Part shown: piece after piece, positions 45,373 to 56,115 of the stretch | How the letters are laid out: the number at the start of each line of letters is the position of its first letter | How positions within the stretch are numbered: the stretch's first letter is position 1 | From: Ustilaginoidea virens | Taxonomy: Eukaryota > Ascomycota > Sordariomycetes > Hypocreales > Clavicipitaceae | NCBI RefSeq assembly: GCF_000687475.1 | Contig: NC_057316.1 | Location: 3,224,001 to 3,288,000 of the forward strand | Direction: 5' to 3' | DNA: 64,000 bases | The notes under the pieces: generated by a model | The model's database searches: none | Told to the model about the DNA's origin: nothing | Seen by the model: only the letters and a program-made list of their open reading frames with translations | Translations under genes and position numbers: made by a program

Positions 45373-47123
45373 ATGACAAAAGGACGTGAGTCTCAACTTC
45401 TACAGGAACTGGTGGTAAGTGCCGGAACCGTCCCGCTGTTGCCCCGACTTTACGCGCCATTGCCGTGACGGCCCTGCCCGGTAATGTTAACAAGAAGAAA
45501 ATCGATCGATCCAGGAATCATTTCGCACCCTCCTAGACGAAGCTCTCATCGTCGCCATAGCGGGGGATTTTGATCTCACGGACCCTCTCGCCCACCAACA
45601 AGCCCAGACCACCCTGCGAGATTTGGCGCAAAACGTGCCAATAGAGGAAGCATCAGCATCCGTTCCTAGCGGTGCTCGCAATGGCACGAATGGCGGTGGC
45701 TCCAGTCATGCCCTGCACCGCGACCTTGCAGCAACTTCAACGACGAGCACTAGTTATCCGACATCGACCGCCCACTTAACAGATACGACTGGCTCAAGCG
45801 CGCCCGTTTTTTCGCCTCGTTTGACATTCTTCAACAACGAGAGTCACGAGGACAAGTTGCATTTGCTGCAGAGCATGTTTGCTGAACTGAAAGAGTATGA
45901 CGTGAAGTATTCGCTTAAAAAGGCAGATGGGGACCTCCAAACAGCGCTGGATGATCTGCTCAACGTCCAGTATCTACAAGCCACTGGGCAACAAGTAGAG
46001 GGAGTTGATGGCTTCTTCATTGCAGACTCGCATACAAAACCGGACAAGAAGAAGAGGAAGGGCAAGAAGCTGGCACTCTCGGATGCAGATCCTTCTGCCG
46101 ACGGAGCCCCGACTTCACCGAGAGCCTCGCTAGAGACATGCGGTGCGTGCTTTCTTCCCGACCCTCTTCCCTTTTCCATCTTCGTTCCCGCTGACAGAAG
46201 ACTCAGTCCAAGATGAAGCCGAGTACATTGCTGAGAGGTTTGGTATACGGCCAGACGAGGTCTTGCCTGTGTACAAGAAGAACCATGGTTCAAAAGGCGC
46301 TACTGTGACCGAGCTTCTCGGGCAATACATGTCTGTTGGAGTGGAGACTCAGGACGAACATGGCAAAGAATCGGCTGAAGCTCTGGCCAAGAAGTACCGC
46401 CACGTCCCCGAAGAGTATATGCGTACCATAGTCCATGTCGCCGGGTCCATCCCCCAATTCGCGGATGATATTGCAGCGCTTCTCAACCGACATTTCGGCA
46501 AACAGATCAAGGCCCACAAGATGGACCTTGCCTACCGACTGACACCCCTGCCACAACATGACATCGAAGGAGGGGAAGCATCCCCGACAATACCACCGCA
46601 AACAGCAGGCTGGGCTGCTAAGCCAGCGTGCTCGACCGTGACCGACTACGAGGAAGCGGTCAGTCGTGCCAATGCGTTTGATCAAGCAAGTCGCCATGCC
46701 GCGAGCTCTGCAGCGCAGTTGCAACGACGCGGAGCTTGCACTCACCTGTACAGACAAGCGGCCAGTTACTACACAGATCGAGCTCGGGAGCAAGCTCGGT
46801 ACGCCCAAAGCGCAAGGTCCACGGCTGCGGACATTCTCGTCGACGGGCAAAGTACGAATACTTGCATCGATCTCCACGGCGTCCCAGTACACGATGGTGT
46901 CAGAATCGCACGTCAAAGGGTGCGAGACTGGTGGCGAGGTCTCGGGGAAGTGAGAGCGCAAAGGCTGAGAGAGCGGGGCGGATTCACCATCATAACAGGG
47001 CTAGGTCGCCATAACGCCGGCGGCGTGTCCCACCTGCGACAGGCTGTGGCGGCAGCTCTTCTTCAAGACGGGTGGAAGCTGACTGTTGAGACGGGAAAGT
47101 TTGTCGTCACAGGGCGGCAGTGA
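45373..47123 (+). CDS. CUE and Smr domain protein (Cue2-like endonuclease)
   Basis: Exons 45373-45414, 45515-46142 and 46198-47123; 531 aa. The 14-codon first exon (MTKGRESQLLQELV) joins in phase 0 to ESFRTLLDEALIVAIAGDFD. A CUE domain lies at about 124-170 (DKLHLLQSMFAELKEYDVKY, LQTALDDLLNVQYL). A second helical CUE-like block (DEAEYIAERFGIRPDEVLPV) follows the 55-bp intron 2, then a DUF1771-like helix (RANAFDQASRHAASSAAQLQ). The C-terminal Smr domain carries CIDLHGVPVHDGV and FTIITGLGRHNAGGVSHLRQ. This order matches yeast Cue2, the endonuclease that cleaves mRNA at collided ribosomes in no-go decay. The ubiquitin-binding CUE part would target ubiquitylated ribosomes. Catalytic LDLHG/TGxGxH-type residues are present. 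Confidence 0.87.
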
Positions 47124-47333
47124 TGCGAGCGAGCGAGGCAACCTGGTCATGAAGTTTCTGCAGCATATGATGTGTGGAAGCGTTGGGACTGTAGCACATC
47201 CCATGTAGGGTGTTTGGATTGGATTTCTTGGCCCATTTCACGCCGTCTCATTTGTTTTACCATTGCATTTCCCCCCCCCAATCACGTACCGTAACGTTTT
47301 TGTATTCGGCGTCCCGGCAGAATATATCAATCT
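47124..47333. other. Convergent gap between CUE-Smr and PEX11 genes
   Basis: 210 bp between convergent stop codons; contains a short C-run. Nothing else seen. Confidence 0.7.
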
Positions 47334-48406
47334 TCAAACAGGCTTGCTATCAATGGCCCGACCGCATCGTTCCCACACGATTCGGCCCGTCAGAATTGTG
47401 CTCAGCAACATGGCTATCGAGACGGTTCCCGGATCAAACTTGGCCAAGCCCGTGGTCGACGCAGGAATCACTAGGTCGAGAACCTCAGCTGCCAGCTTGA
47501 CGGTCAAGCTCTTGATCTTGCCACCAAACTCCTGCGCCGCCGCCTCCCTCTCCTCCCTGCGCTTCTCCAGCGCAGCCGCTTTGGCCGCCCCGTCGCCCTC
47601 TCCGGCCTGACGCTTCTCATCCTCGACCTCTGCCACCAAACCGCCCCCAGTCGCGGGAACGGCACGATGAGCGTACGCGCGGGCGATCCTGACGCTCGAG
47701 CTCAGGATCGCGCAGGACAAGGCGGCAAGCCACAGACCCTGGGCCTGGCCGTCGAGCCGCACAGCCTCTTGCAGCCCAAAGACGGACAAGTGGGCCGTGG
47801 GAAGCAGGTCGGGCAGCGTGACCGACTCCATCATGCCGAAGAGGCCGAACAAGGTGTCGGCCATGATGGACAGCCAAGCTTCGGCGCTCTTGTCGGGCGC
47901 CGCGTAGGCCTTCCAGCTGGACTGGAAGCTGCCCAGGCACCAGAAGAGCCGGATGGCTCGCCGGGTGAGGTTCAGGTGGCTGCAGAGCTCCCGCATAGCC
48001 AGCTCGCTCGTCTTGGCGTCGCGCGCAGGACCCGTGGGGGGGAGGAGGAGGAGGAGCACCAGGGGGGTCAGGCGGGGGTAAAAGGAGAGGATTGACAGGA
48101 CGGACTGGATGAAGCGCATGAAGCGTTCGAGACCGACTGCGTCTTGGTATTAGCACAGCGAACGGGTCTGGTGGGTTTGCATGCATGGCTCCGGCGCTAC
48201 GGGCGGCATTGTGCTTGGGGATCAATTGACTTGGAAGCGAGCGAGGGAAGCGCGAACAAAGGGCACGCTTGTGTCTGGTGCGTTTGTGCGTCGGGGTTGT
48301 TGGCAAGCAGGGTGAACATGAGACGGCTGGGCGGTCAGGGAGATGCAGAGGTAGCCATACCAATGTCGGTCCCGAAAGCGACAAACTGCTCAAAGAATCC
48401 GGCCAT
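47334..48406 (-). CDS. Pex11-family peroxisomal membrane protein
   Basis: Exons 48406-48361 and 48136-47334; 282 aa. The short first exon encodes MAGFFEQFVAFGTDI and joins through a split Val codon to GLERFMRFIQSVLSILSFYP, giving the amphipathic N-terminal region of the family. Further features: ELCSHLNLTRRAIRLFWCLG, FQSSWKAYAAPDKSAEAWLS, hydrophobic ADTLFGLFGMMESVTLPDLL and LWLAALSCAILSSSVRIARA, a charged loop (EKRREEREAAAQEFGGK) and a last segment VLDLVIPASTTGLAKFDPG. It matches the fungal Pex11C-like branch rather than classical Pex11. Proteins of this family elongate and divide peroxisomes. The 224-bp intron is long. PEX14 lies about 29 kb away in the same window; that is not a cluster. 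Confidence 0.85.
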
Positions 48407-49096
48407 GATGCGGAAGCCCCAGTGCTTCTAAATAAGTTGAAGCTTTGAATCTGGGTCTGCCCAGATACCCGGGGGTAGTAGGAGGTAGGAGGTAGGAGGT
48501 AGGAGGAGGAGGTATGAAGGGTACGGAGTAGGTGCAGGAGGTAAAGTTCTCACCGCGACGCCGCCACCTTTGGGACGGAGTGACCAGCCGTCACCGGTCG
48601 GTCGCATCCACCAAACTGGCTGGGGCTTGGGCCTTGGGCCTTGGGGAAACGCACGAGCGGAATGGATTGACGAAATCCAGCGGGAATTACACAGCAAGAC
48701 TACATGTAGCTTTAGATGAGCAAACGAATTCTTCCCCGCTCCTCCCTCTCCCCTTTGATAAGCACGCACGCGTACCTACCTTGCTGAATTCCACGTTGGT
48801 GAGCGAGACGCGGCCAGGCAAAGACTCTCTCGACCAGGTACCCGTCGGCACGTTGTGGCGCTTTTATGGAAAGACTCCTCGGGGACAACATCTCATCAAG
48901 AACAAAGTAAAATACAACTACAGCGGCCAGCATGTGTCTACGGGTATGCGGGACGTAGATGACGGGGCCATGTCACCACACGAAGCTAATCGTGCTCCCC
49001 TCACGTCTGCTCTTCCCCCCTCCCCACCCGATCCCATCGCTATTATTCCCAGTGTCTAATGTAAGATGACGGGTAAAAAACATTTTTCGTCGACAA
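48407..49096. other. Intergenic between PEX11 and complex I gene
   Basis: Holds the PEX11 promoter, with five GGAGGTA-type units at 48478-48515, TACGGAGTA at about 48521 and one ACGCGT at about 48769. No gene recognised. Confidence 0.6.
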
Positions 49097-49346
49097 TTAC
49101 TGGCCGGGAGACACCAGCTTCCCTAGTGACCTTGTGTTGGCGTTCCAGCCACCAGCCAGGGCTTCGCCACCGTTCTCCTGGGCAAACTTCTGCATTCTCG
49201 CCTCCAGCTCGGGTCGGAAATGGCGGATTAGGCCCTGGATAGGCCAAGCAAAAGCTTCGCCCAATGCTGTCATGGACATCAATTGTTAGCTCGACGGGTT
49301 CTGGAGCCGACAGTCCCAAGAGGGAAGGGGAAAAAAGAAACAAACA

Positions 49347-49410
<64 letters not shown>

Positions 49411-50809
49411 AAAAAGGCGGGAGCACAAGTACGTACCGCAGATAGTGTGGCCTTCAACCTGCTTGGTCAGCTCCTGAAGCATGTCGATTTCTCTCTCACG
49501 TCCCTGTCCTCTCTCAAATCGAGCCATGATCTGCTCAGTCCACTTGCTGCCCTCGCGGCAGGGGGTGCATTGGCCGCAGCTCTCATGTCTGTAGAAGTGG
49601 CTAAGCCGAGAAATGGCACCGACGACATCGGCGCTCTTGTCCATGACGATGACGGCAGCGGTACCGAGACCCGACTGGCTGTCCTTTAGAGCATCAAAGT
49701 CCATGAGCTGGTCGTCGCAGATGCTCTTGGGCAGGATCGGTGTTGATGATCCTCCCGGGATAATGGCCAGCAGATTGTCCCAACCGCCGCGAACCCCGCC
49801 ACAGTGCTTCTCGATGAGCTCGCGCAACGGTATTGACATCTCCTCCTCGACAGTGCATGGGTTGTTGACGTGGCCGGAGATGCAGAAGAGCTTGGTGCCT
49901 TGGTTTCGCTCGCGGCCGAAGCCAGCGAACCAGCTGCCACCTCGTCGGCAGATGGTGGGGGCGACGGCAACGGTTTCGACATTGGCAACGGTGGACGGGC
50001 ATCCGAAAAGGCCAACGGCGGCAGGGAAAGGGGGCTTGAGGCGCGGCTTGCCAGGCTTGCCCTCGAGAGACTCAATCAGGGACGTCTCTTCACCGCAGAC
50101 GTACGCACCGCCTCCGCGGTGGATATAGACGTCAAAATCGTAGCCGGACCCGCAGGCATTCTTGCCTACCAAGCCGTCCTTGTAGGCTTCATTGATGGCG
50201 TTCTGCAAAACGGCCGCTTCGTACACAAACTCGCCGCGAATGTAAATGTAGGCAGCGGTCGCATTCATCGCTCGGCCAGCGACCAGGCAGCCCTCGATGA
50301 GTTTGTGGGGGTCCTTGCGCATGATCTCGCGGTCTTTGCAGGTGCCAGGCTCACCCTCGTCGGCGTTGACGACAAGGTATCGGGGTTTCGTATCCTTGTC
50401 CCAATCCTTGAAGTTCATGAAAGACTACTCAGGGTCACCAAAAACAGTTAGAACTAGGTGGCAGACGTCAGTCGCGGTGGCGAGAGGGTCAAGCAAAACG
50501 TACCCATTTGAGGCCAGACGGGAAGCCCGCACCACCGCGTCCTCGCAAGCCCGAGGTCTTGACTTCGTTTATGATCCAATCGTGGCCCTTCAAAATGATC
50601 TCCTTGGTCTTGTACCAGTCGCCCATTTTCTTTGCGCTCTTGAGGTCGGCGGGGAATCGGCCGTAGAGATTCTGGAAAATACGATCTTGATCCTTGAGAC
50701 CCCCGTAGGTCCGCTTGGGGGTACCATCCTGCACGGTGGCCAGCCCTCTCACCGCGGTCTGCGAGATGCTGCTTACAGCCTTCTTCGGGGCCGCTCGAGA
50801 GGACAGCAT
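49097..50809 (-). CDS. nuo-51: NADH:ubiquinone oxidoreductase 51-kDa subunit (NDUFV1)
   Basis: Exons 50809-50504, 50424-49437 and 49266-49097; 487 aa. The N-terminus [20 protein letters not shown] is a mitochondrial presequence. Motifs: [16 protein letters not shown] for [37 protein letters not shown] [20 protein letters not shown] for [13 protein letters not shown], and [12 protein letters not shown] for three cysteines of the N3 [4Fe-4S] cluster. The fourth Cys is in GHTIC, after which the last exon restores [20 protein letters not shown]. It is the NADH-oxidising, FMN-containing subunit of complex I on the matrix arm. The 170-bp intron 2 holds a GAAA microsatellite; reading through it gives a false Phe-Leu-Ser tail. 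Shares a 433-bp divergent promoter with dynactin p27. Confidence 0.96.
49344..49411. repeat. (GAAA)n microsatellite inside NDUFV1 intron 2
   Basis: About 17 GAAA units (CTTT on the transcribed strand), making up more than a third of the 170-bp intron 49267-49436. Confidence 0.95.
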
Positions 50810-51242
50810 GGCGTTGTTGTCCGGTTAGGCGGCGAGTTGGCGCTTGAAGTTGAGAGTCGGAGTTGTTGTCGGGATGGGTTATGTACTGTGCGGCAACTCG
50901 GTGGCGAGATTTATCGACTTATTTCAAACGTCAGCGTCCGGAATTACGGACATTCTGGTTGGTCAATGTCAATGCTTGCCTTGCCATAAGGTCTGGTGGC
51001 ACTTATCCGTATCCGCTTGTGGTTACTTGGCTTGGTACAGTGATATCGGGGTAAGTACGGGTTCCTCTGCACAAAACCTGTTAGCATCGCAGCCCCACCA
51101 CACCTGCTTAATTGCAAGATGCCCAACGGCCAACATTCATAAACCTCCAAAGTCCCGGCGTCGAATTCAGTCCTCAAAGATAATTATACAATGCATCGCT
51201 AAGTTTGCTTGGGAGCCTGCAGCTTCTCATGCATCGCCCGCC
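50810..51242. promoter_or_regulatory. Divergent promoter between NDUFV1 and dynactin p27
   Basis: 433 bp between the two start codons; contains the palindromic TCCGGAATTACGGA (about 50937-50950). No gene. Confidence 0.55.
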
Positions 51243-51827
51243 ATGTCGAACAAACGACACTCCATCTTACCTGCCATTGATCGAAGCGGCCCGAAGCCTC
51301 CAGTCGACTTCTCGCCTTCCGTCGTCCTTTCCGACAACGCCATCCTGCAAGGCACACACTCCATAATCATACAGTCAGAGACAGTAGTGCATCCTCGGGC
51401 ACGCATCGAATCTAGCCTTGGCAGTGTATTGATAGGGAGGCGCTGCGTTCTTCACGAACGAAGTCATATTGGAGCTCATCCCGCCGAGTTGAGCTGCATC
51501 AGACCAGGCGGCGTCGTGCTTGGGGACTACGTAATTGTTGAAGTTGGCACTGTCATAGAAGCTGGCGATACCGAGGTTGGGGAAGGCACGACTCTGCAGG
51601 TTGGATGCAGCATTGGTTGCGGTGCCAAGATTGGCAAACACTGCACAGTCTCCCCCCGGTCCGTGGTTGCACCAGGAGAGAATCTACCAGACAATACTGT
51701 GCTTTACTCCGATGGGTTACGGCGAACGGATAATCGAGATGTCGCCGACTTGCGCAACCTGGGACTGACCAAGCAGATTGCGGTGCTGCAGAAGATGATA
51801 CCGAGTAACCCGGAAAAGTTTAAGTGA
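51243..51827 (+). CDS. Dynactin subunit 6 (p27)
   Basis: Single exon, 194 aa, ATG at 51243 (MSNKRHSILPAIDRSGPKPP). The frame is open further upstream but without family resemblance. The protein is a left-handed beta-helix made of hexapeptide repeats: SVVLSDNAILQGTHSIIIQS, ETVVHPRARIESSLGSVLIG, RRCVLHERSHIGAHP, VVLGDYVIVEVGTVIEAGDT, EVGEGTTLQVGCSIGCGAKI. It ends in the helix ADLRNLGLTKQIAVLQKMIP. p27 with p25 caps the pointed end of the dynactin Arp1 filament and helps load early-endosome cargo for dynein. The C-terminal helix and length fit DCTN6 rather than DCTN5. Confidence 0.88.
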   Translation: MSNKRHSILPAIDRSGPKPPVDFSPSVVLSDNAILQGTHSIIIQSETVVHPRARIESSLGSVLIGRRCVLHERSHIGAHPAELSCIRPGGVVLGDYVIVEVGTVIEAGDTEVGEGTTLQVGCSIGCGAKIGKHCTVSPRSVVAPGENLPDNTVLYSDGLRRTDNRDVADLRNLGLTKQIAVLQKMIPSNPEKFK

Positions 51828-51921
51828 TGTCCCCACGGCTACGGTTGGATTGGCAACCCTGATGCTGCGTTTTCGCATCCAACATGTCTTGTGAGTTTCA
51901 TGAGATCCGCATTGGCAGAAA

Positions 51922-53664
51922 TCAGTGGCTCATTGCATCTTCAAATAGCCTGCAAAGCTGTTCCCTCTCTGCCTGCAGTTCCTTCTCCAATCCGGGTGCC
52001 AACATGAGCACACGAGCTTGTGGGATTGTGCCTTCGACCAGAGAATCGATATGCTCACTGCCGAACCCGAGATCTTTCAGTCCTGAAGGCTGATCCCCGA
52101 GATCAGCCAAGAACCTGCACAGCGCTTCGGCAAGGACTTCCCCGGCACTTTCCTCTTTGATATTCGAGATATCAACGCCGAAAGCTTCTGCGGCTTCCAG
52201 ATGTCTGCGGGGATTCGAGGCAGCCGTGAATCGGAAAACGGCAGGGGCAGAGACAGCGACGGAGACCCCGTGAGGAATCAAGGATGCCGAGACGTCATAT
52301 CCGGCGTGCCTATATCCTGGGTTTTGTCCAGAAATGGGATACGACATGCCTATATAGAAAAGTCAGAGAGCTGTAACGAAAATAAAATTACGGGAGAGCC
52401 AAAAAAAAAAGGAATCCTCCTCCAAAAAGATAAATCTCACATACCGTGGCATAAGTGGACACCTGCGTTGCCAAACCCAACGCCAGCAAGTGTAGCAGCA
52501 AGGAGCATTTCGCTCTGGGCCTCAAAGTCATCGGGATCCCTAACTGCACGAGGCAGGTACTTGACAGTGCGGCGAAGAGCATCGAAAGAGAAGATATCGG
52601 AGATGGGGTTGGCGCCTTGGTAGGCTGGTCTCATGATGGGATTGGGCGGGCGAGGGGTGCGCTCGTTATAGGGAATGGCGGTCCAAGACTCCAAGGAATG
52701 ACAGAGCACATCCAGACCCGAGCTTGCTTTGACAGCCGCAGGCATTGTTCGCGTATTGATGGGATCGCAAATACCAAGCGTGGGCTTCAGATTTCGATGA
52801 GCAACTCCAGTCTTGGCTCGTTTCGAGACGAGGTCAAAGATTGCGGTGCCGGTGGTCTCGCTTCCCGTTCCAGCCGTGGTAGGGACTGCAATGAGAGGGT
52901 TCAGCGGCTTGTCGATAGGACGGCCTTTACCAAGAGGCGCGTTGACAAAGTCCAGAAAGTCGGCCTCGGGGTAGTTGAGGTACAGATTCATGAGCTTGGC
53001 GGTGTCCATGACCGAGCCACCGCCTACAGCAAGGAAAGCATCTGGCTGGCGAGGCCGGACCCAATCGATGGCTTCCTTGATGCTGAGGAATTCATGAGCA
53101 ACATGTCGGTCAAAGATGTTTGTTCAGTCATGGAGAGAGGAAGATGAGCCGGCCTTACGAGCTGTCCTTTGGTTCTATCCTCACGTTTGAGAAGACGTCG
53201 AAGCTGATACCCTCCCTACTGAGGCCCTCCCTGACCTGCCGCATGGCATCCAACTTGTCGACGGTGGCATCGGTAACGACGGCCACTCTCTTGGCGCCCA
53301 GATTCTTCAAGTCCATGCCGACTTCCTGGGTGACGCCGGGCCCGAAGCGGATAGAGGAAGCGGCCATTTCGAACGCATACTCCTTGAGCTCGTGGTTCAC
53401 TGATGCCGGGGCGGCGTACCTGCGATGCCCTGCTTGTCTAGCCCGGGGGACTATGGAAGGAGGTGCCCCGTGATGGCCTGGATTTGAGTGGCAGGGGCAG
53501 GAAGGCGGATGCGTGTACTGAATTGTGCGAAGCAAGCTGGTAGCTCGCCTGGCCGCCTATATGTTGATGGCTCGTAAGCACTCGGATGATTCATGCCTTG
53601 CTGCGGGGGATCGTTGCTCGGCCTTGAATCGTACATTAGGGACAACTCTGACAGAGGGAGCCAT
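51922..53664 (-). CDS. Hydroxyacid-oxoacid transhydrogenase (iron-containing alcohol dehydrogenase family), mitochondrial
   Basis: Exons 53664-53635, 53556-53159, 53082-52445 and 52349-51922; 497 aa. The ten-codon first exon (MAPSVRVVPN) joins across a 78-bp intron to AARRATSLLRTIQYTHPP, giving an Arg-rich mitochondrial presequence. Core motifs: AFEMAASSIRFGPGVTQEVG, AVVTDATVDKLDAM, FLAVGGGSVMDTAKLMNLY (cofactor binding), LIAVPTTAGTGSETTGTAIF, LDVLCHSLESW and NAGVHLCHGM | SYPISGQNPG. The metal-binding Asp/His set of type III alcohol dehydrogenases is present. The human homologue ADHFE1 couples 4-hydroxybutyrate oxidation to 2-oxoglutarate reduction; the fungal substrate is inferred. Stops 94 bp after the convergent dynactin stop. 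Confidence 0.88.
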
Positions 53665-55305
53665 GGTCCGATGCGCTCATGCAGGTAGGTATGCGATCGA
53701 CCTTGATGAAATCTCGGGGGGAAGGGTGAAGAGGAGGAGGCTGTCGGTCAGGATATGGTCCGACTGAGCATTGTTGTTGGTCGTGGCTGGGGTAGATGGA
53801 GTGGGAACAATGGTCTGGTTCAAACTGATGTTTTGGAGCCGAGGCTCAAGTCGACATGGACCGTTACAGTTATTGCAGATACTGGGGCGCTGAGGGGGGG
53901 CGGGGTTTTGTAGTTTGTAGGGGCTGCATCCGCCCGCGCGGAAATCTGGGGAAGATTGTTGACTGCATGTGGAAACATTGAAGAGACTGGAGGCGGAGCC
54001 ACCAGACTCTCTCCAACCGTAGCTCTGCAGCCTGGCTTATGCAGCTGCCCTGCAGGATGGATAGTTTGCATATTTCTGGTACGTGAATGTTGAGTGAGAG
54101 TCAAAGGATTCAAAGTTTCCCCAACTGATAATAACTACAATGGGTGCTGGTCTTTTCTCGGAAGGTATTGAATTGATGATGCATTACTTGCATTACTTTC
54201 CTCTTAGCGAACAACTGCTGAAGCCGACATGCTGCTGGCTGACCCGTCAAACCAGTCCCGCACGATTCGCGTTTTCCACCTTGATTTCAGCAAGGGCCGG
54301 AGTAGGAAATACTCATCAAGCCCGACTCACGCTGTTATCCGTAACCGGTGCCCATGCGTCATCCATGACTGGTGCTCGTCGTCGAAGAAACCAGACCAAG
54401 ACGCTATTTGAATCTATCCGCCACCGGTACAGCACCACAAACAGAGCGGAACGTCGGATCAACGAGCTTCGACCTCCATCACCAACGATCCGGGTGTCCT
54501 TGTTCGCACGGAGTCGATCAAGGGCATGTTACTGGCGTCAAAAAGACTGTCCCTCCCAGGAACGACTGCTATACGGGGCACCGATTTGACAGCCATGACG
54601 CGTTCGGATTGGTTTGGGGAAAAGAGACGACGACCAACTTTTGGATCAACGAGACCAACGAGACCAACGTGGCGAGTTCCCGCGGCGTCTTTGTCACAAT
54701 TTCGTCAGGCCAAAAGATGCCCATCATAGATGTACATGAAGTATGCGTTTCGCAACTTCATCAACGAACGACGCCAATGAGCCGAGCCGAGCCGCATGTA
54801 CACGATGTCCAGCTGCGTCCCGGTCATTGCGGAAACCCCTCGTGGCAGCTAGTGCCAGACGTGCAGTGCAACACGGACGCTGGCCCAGAAAACGCAAGGT
54901 CACAGGCATAGGTGCAAAGGTGGCCCTGGGATGCAGCGGTCCGTTAACAGGCATACGTGGCCATGGCATACGCATACACCAGACGGCACGTTGAGGGATG
55001 GATGAATCAGCGGCTTGGGTACTTGGCAGTCACGTACATACCTACCTATGTTTGGGATCGGGTGCAGGTTGCTTGCCATTTTCAGGAGGCAGACATGTAC
55101 GAATAGCATTGACGCGATGACGATGGCACCTGGGGGTTCATTGTCGCGGCAGACCGCTCGTACGTTTTGTCTCGGCAGGCAAAGTAGGGAGGAAACAGAC
55201 GGAAGCAATCCGTCGGATGGATACGATTGGATACAGGTTCCAGGCGAGGCAGGCGTAAGTCAATCCGAGGCGATGCCAGGGAGCCACGCAAAATATTATA
55301 TAGAC

Positions 55306-55391
55306 AAAAATAAGATAAAATAAAATATAACAAAATAAAATAAAATAAAATAAAATAAAATAAAATAAAATAAAATAAAATAAAATAAAGT
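55306..55391. repeat. (TAAAA)n pentanucleotide array
   Basis: About 16 imperfect TAAAA units, becoming perfect toward the right end. Confidence 0.92.
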
Positions 55392-56048
55392 AAAGAAATA
55401 TAAAAACGACGACGCTTCTCTCGATTGACTTGTCCGAGTCAACGGCACGGAACACCGAGGAGACTTGCATCAGCAGCGGCTTCAAATGAAGCAATCGATA
55501 TCGATCGCAGGTGATGGAGAAATCGCTGGGAAAATAAGCCGATGGCTTGATACTTTTTTCAGGTTTTGGGTGTTTGGGTCAGCCGGCTACGCTTTACATA
55601 TCGATGACACGTTCAACTAAAGGGCACACCTGCGCTGGGACGCCCAGCCACACATAATATCAATACCTTAGGTACTGTACCGTGCCTCTCTGCATCTGGC
55701 CTTGCGGTGGTGGATCAAGCACCAAGGTACATACCGAGTATAGAGTGAGTACCTTGACCAGGCCCGACCAGACTTTGACAACTAGCTCAATTGGCAAAAA
55801 TTGGCAAATTGCCTGCCTGCGGCCAAAGCAGGACGTCGACATCGAACCCCCGACAGCACATCACGCACATCACCCCGACAGCACATCAAAACCTCAAAGA
55901 CGCGGCCGCCCAGCCACAGAAGCTCGTCATTGCGCCCGCGCACCCTTCCTGTCGCCGCCCCTGAAGCCGCCGCCCCTGAAGCCGAAGCCGCCAGCCGTGT
56001 GTCTGCGTCAAGTCGATCATGCTCCCCTGCCTCGCCGTTCCCTCCTAA

Positions 56049-56071
56049 CCCCCCCCCCCCCCCCCCCCCCC
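56049..56071. repeat. Poly-C tract, about 23 bp
   Basis: C homopolymer 44 bp upstream of the SEC3 ATG, so within its probable 5' UTR. Confidence 0.85.
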
Positions 56072-56115
56072 TTTCCCTCCCCACTTCATGATCCCGCCCA
56101 ACGCGCGCGACACAC

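Larger units (their letters stand above)
53665..56115. other. 2.4-kb divergent region between HOT and SEC3 genes
   Basis: Largest gene-free stretch of the window. Reading frames of up to 179 codons (54372-54911 plus) show no codon bias or family resemblance. It holds a TAAAA-type pentanucleotide array (55306-55391), a poly-C tract (56049-56071) and T/A-rich sequence at 55500-55570. Nothing transposon-like was recognised. Confidence 0.5.

Noticed and set aside
17326..48406. PEX14 and PEX11 as a peroxisome gene cluster
   Set aside because: They are about 29 kb apart with many unrelated genes between them.
54372..54911. 179-codon plus-strand frame in the HOT-SEC3 gap
   Set aside because: No codon bias, no ATG in good context, no recognisable domain; typical of chance frames in GC-balanced DNA.
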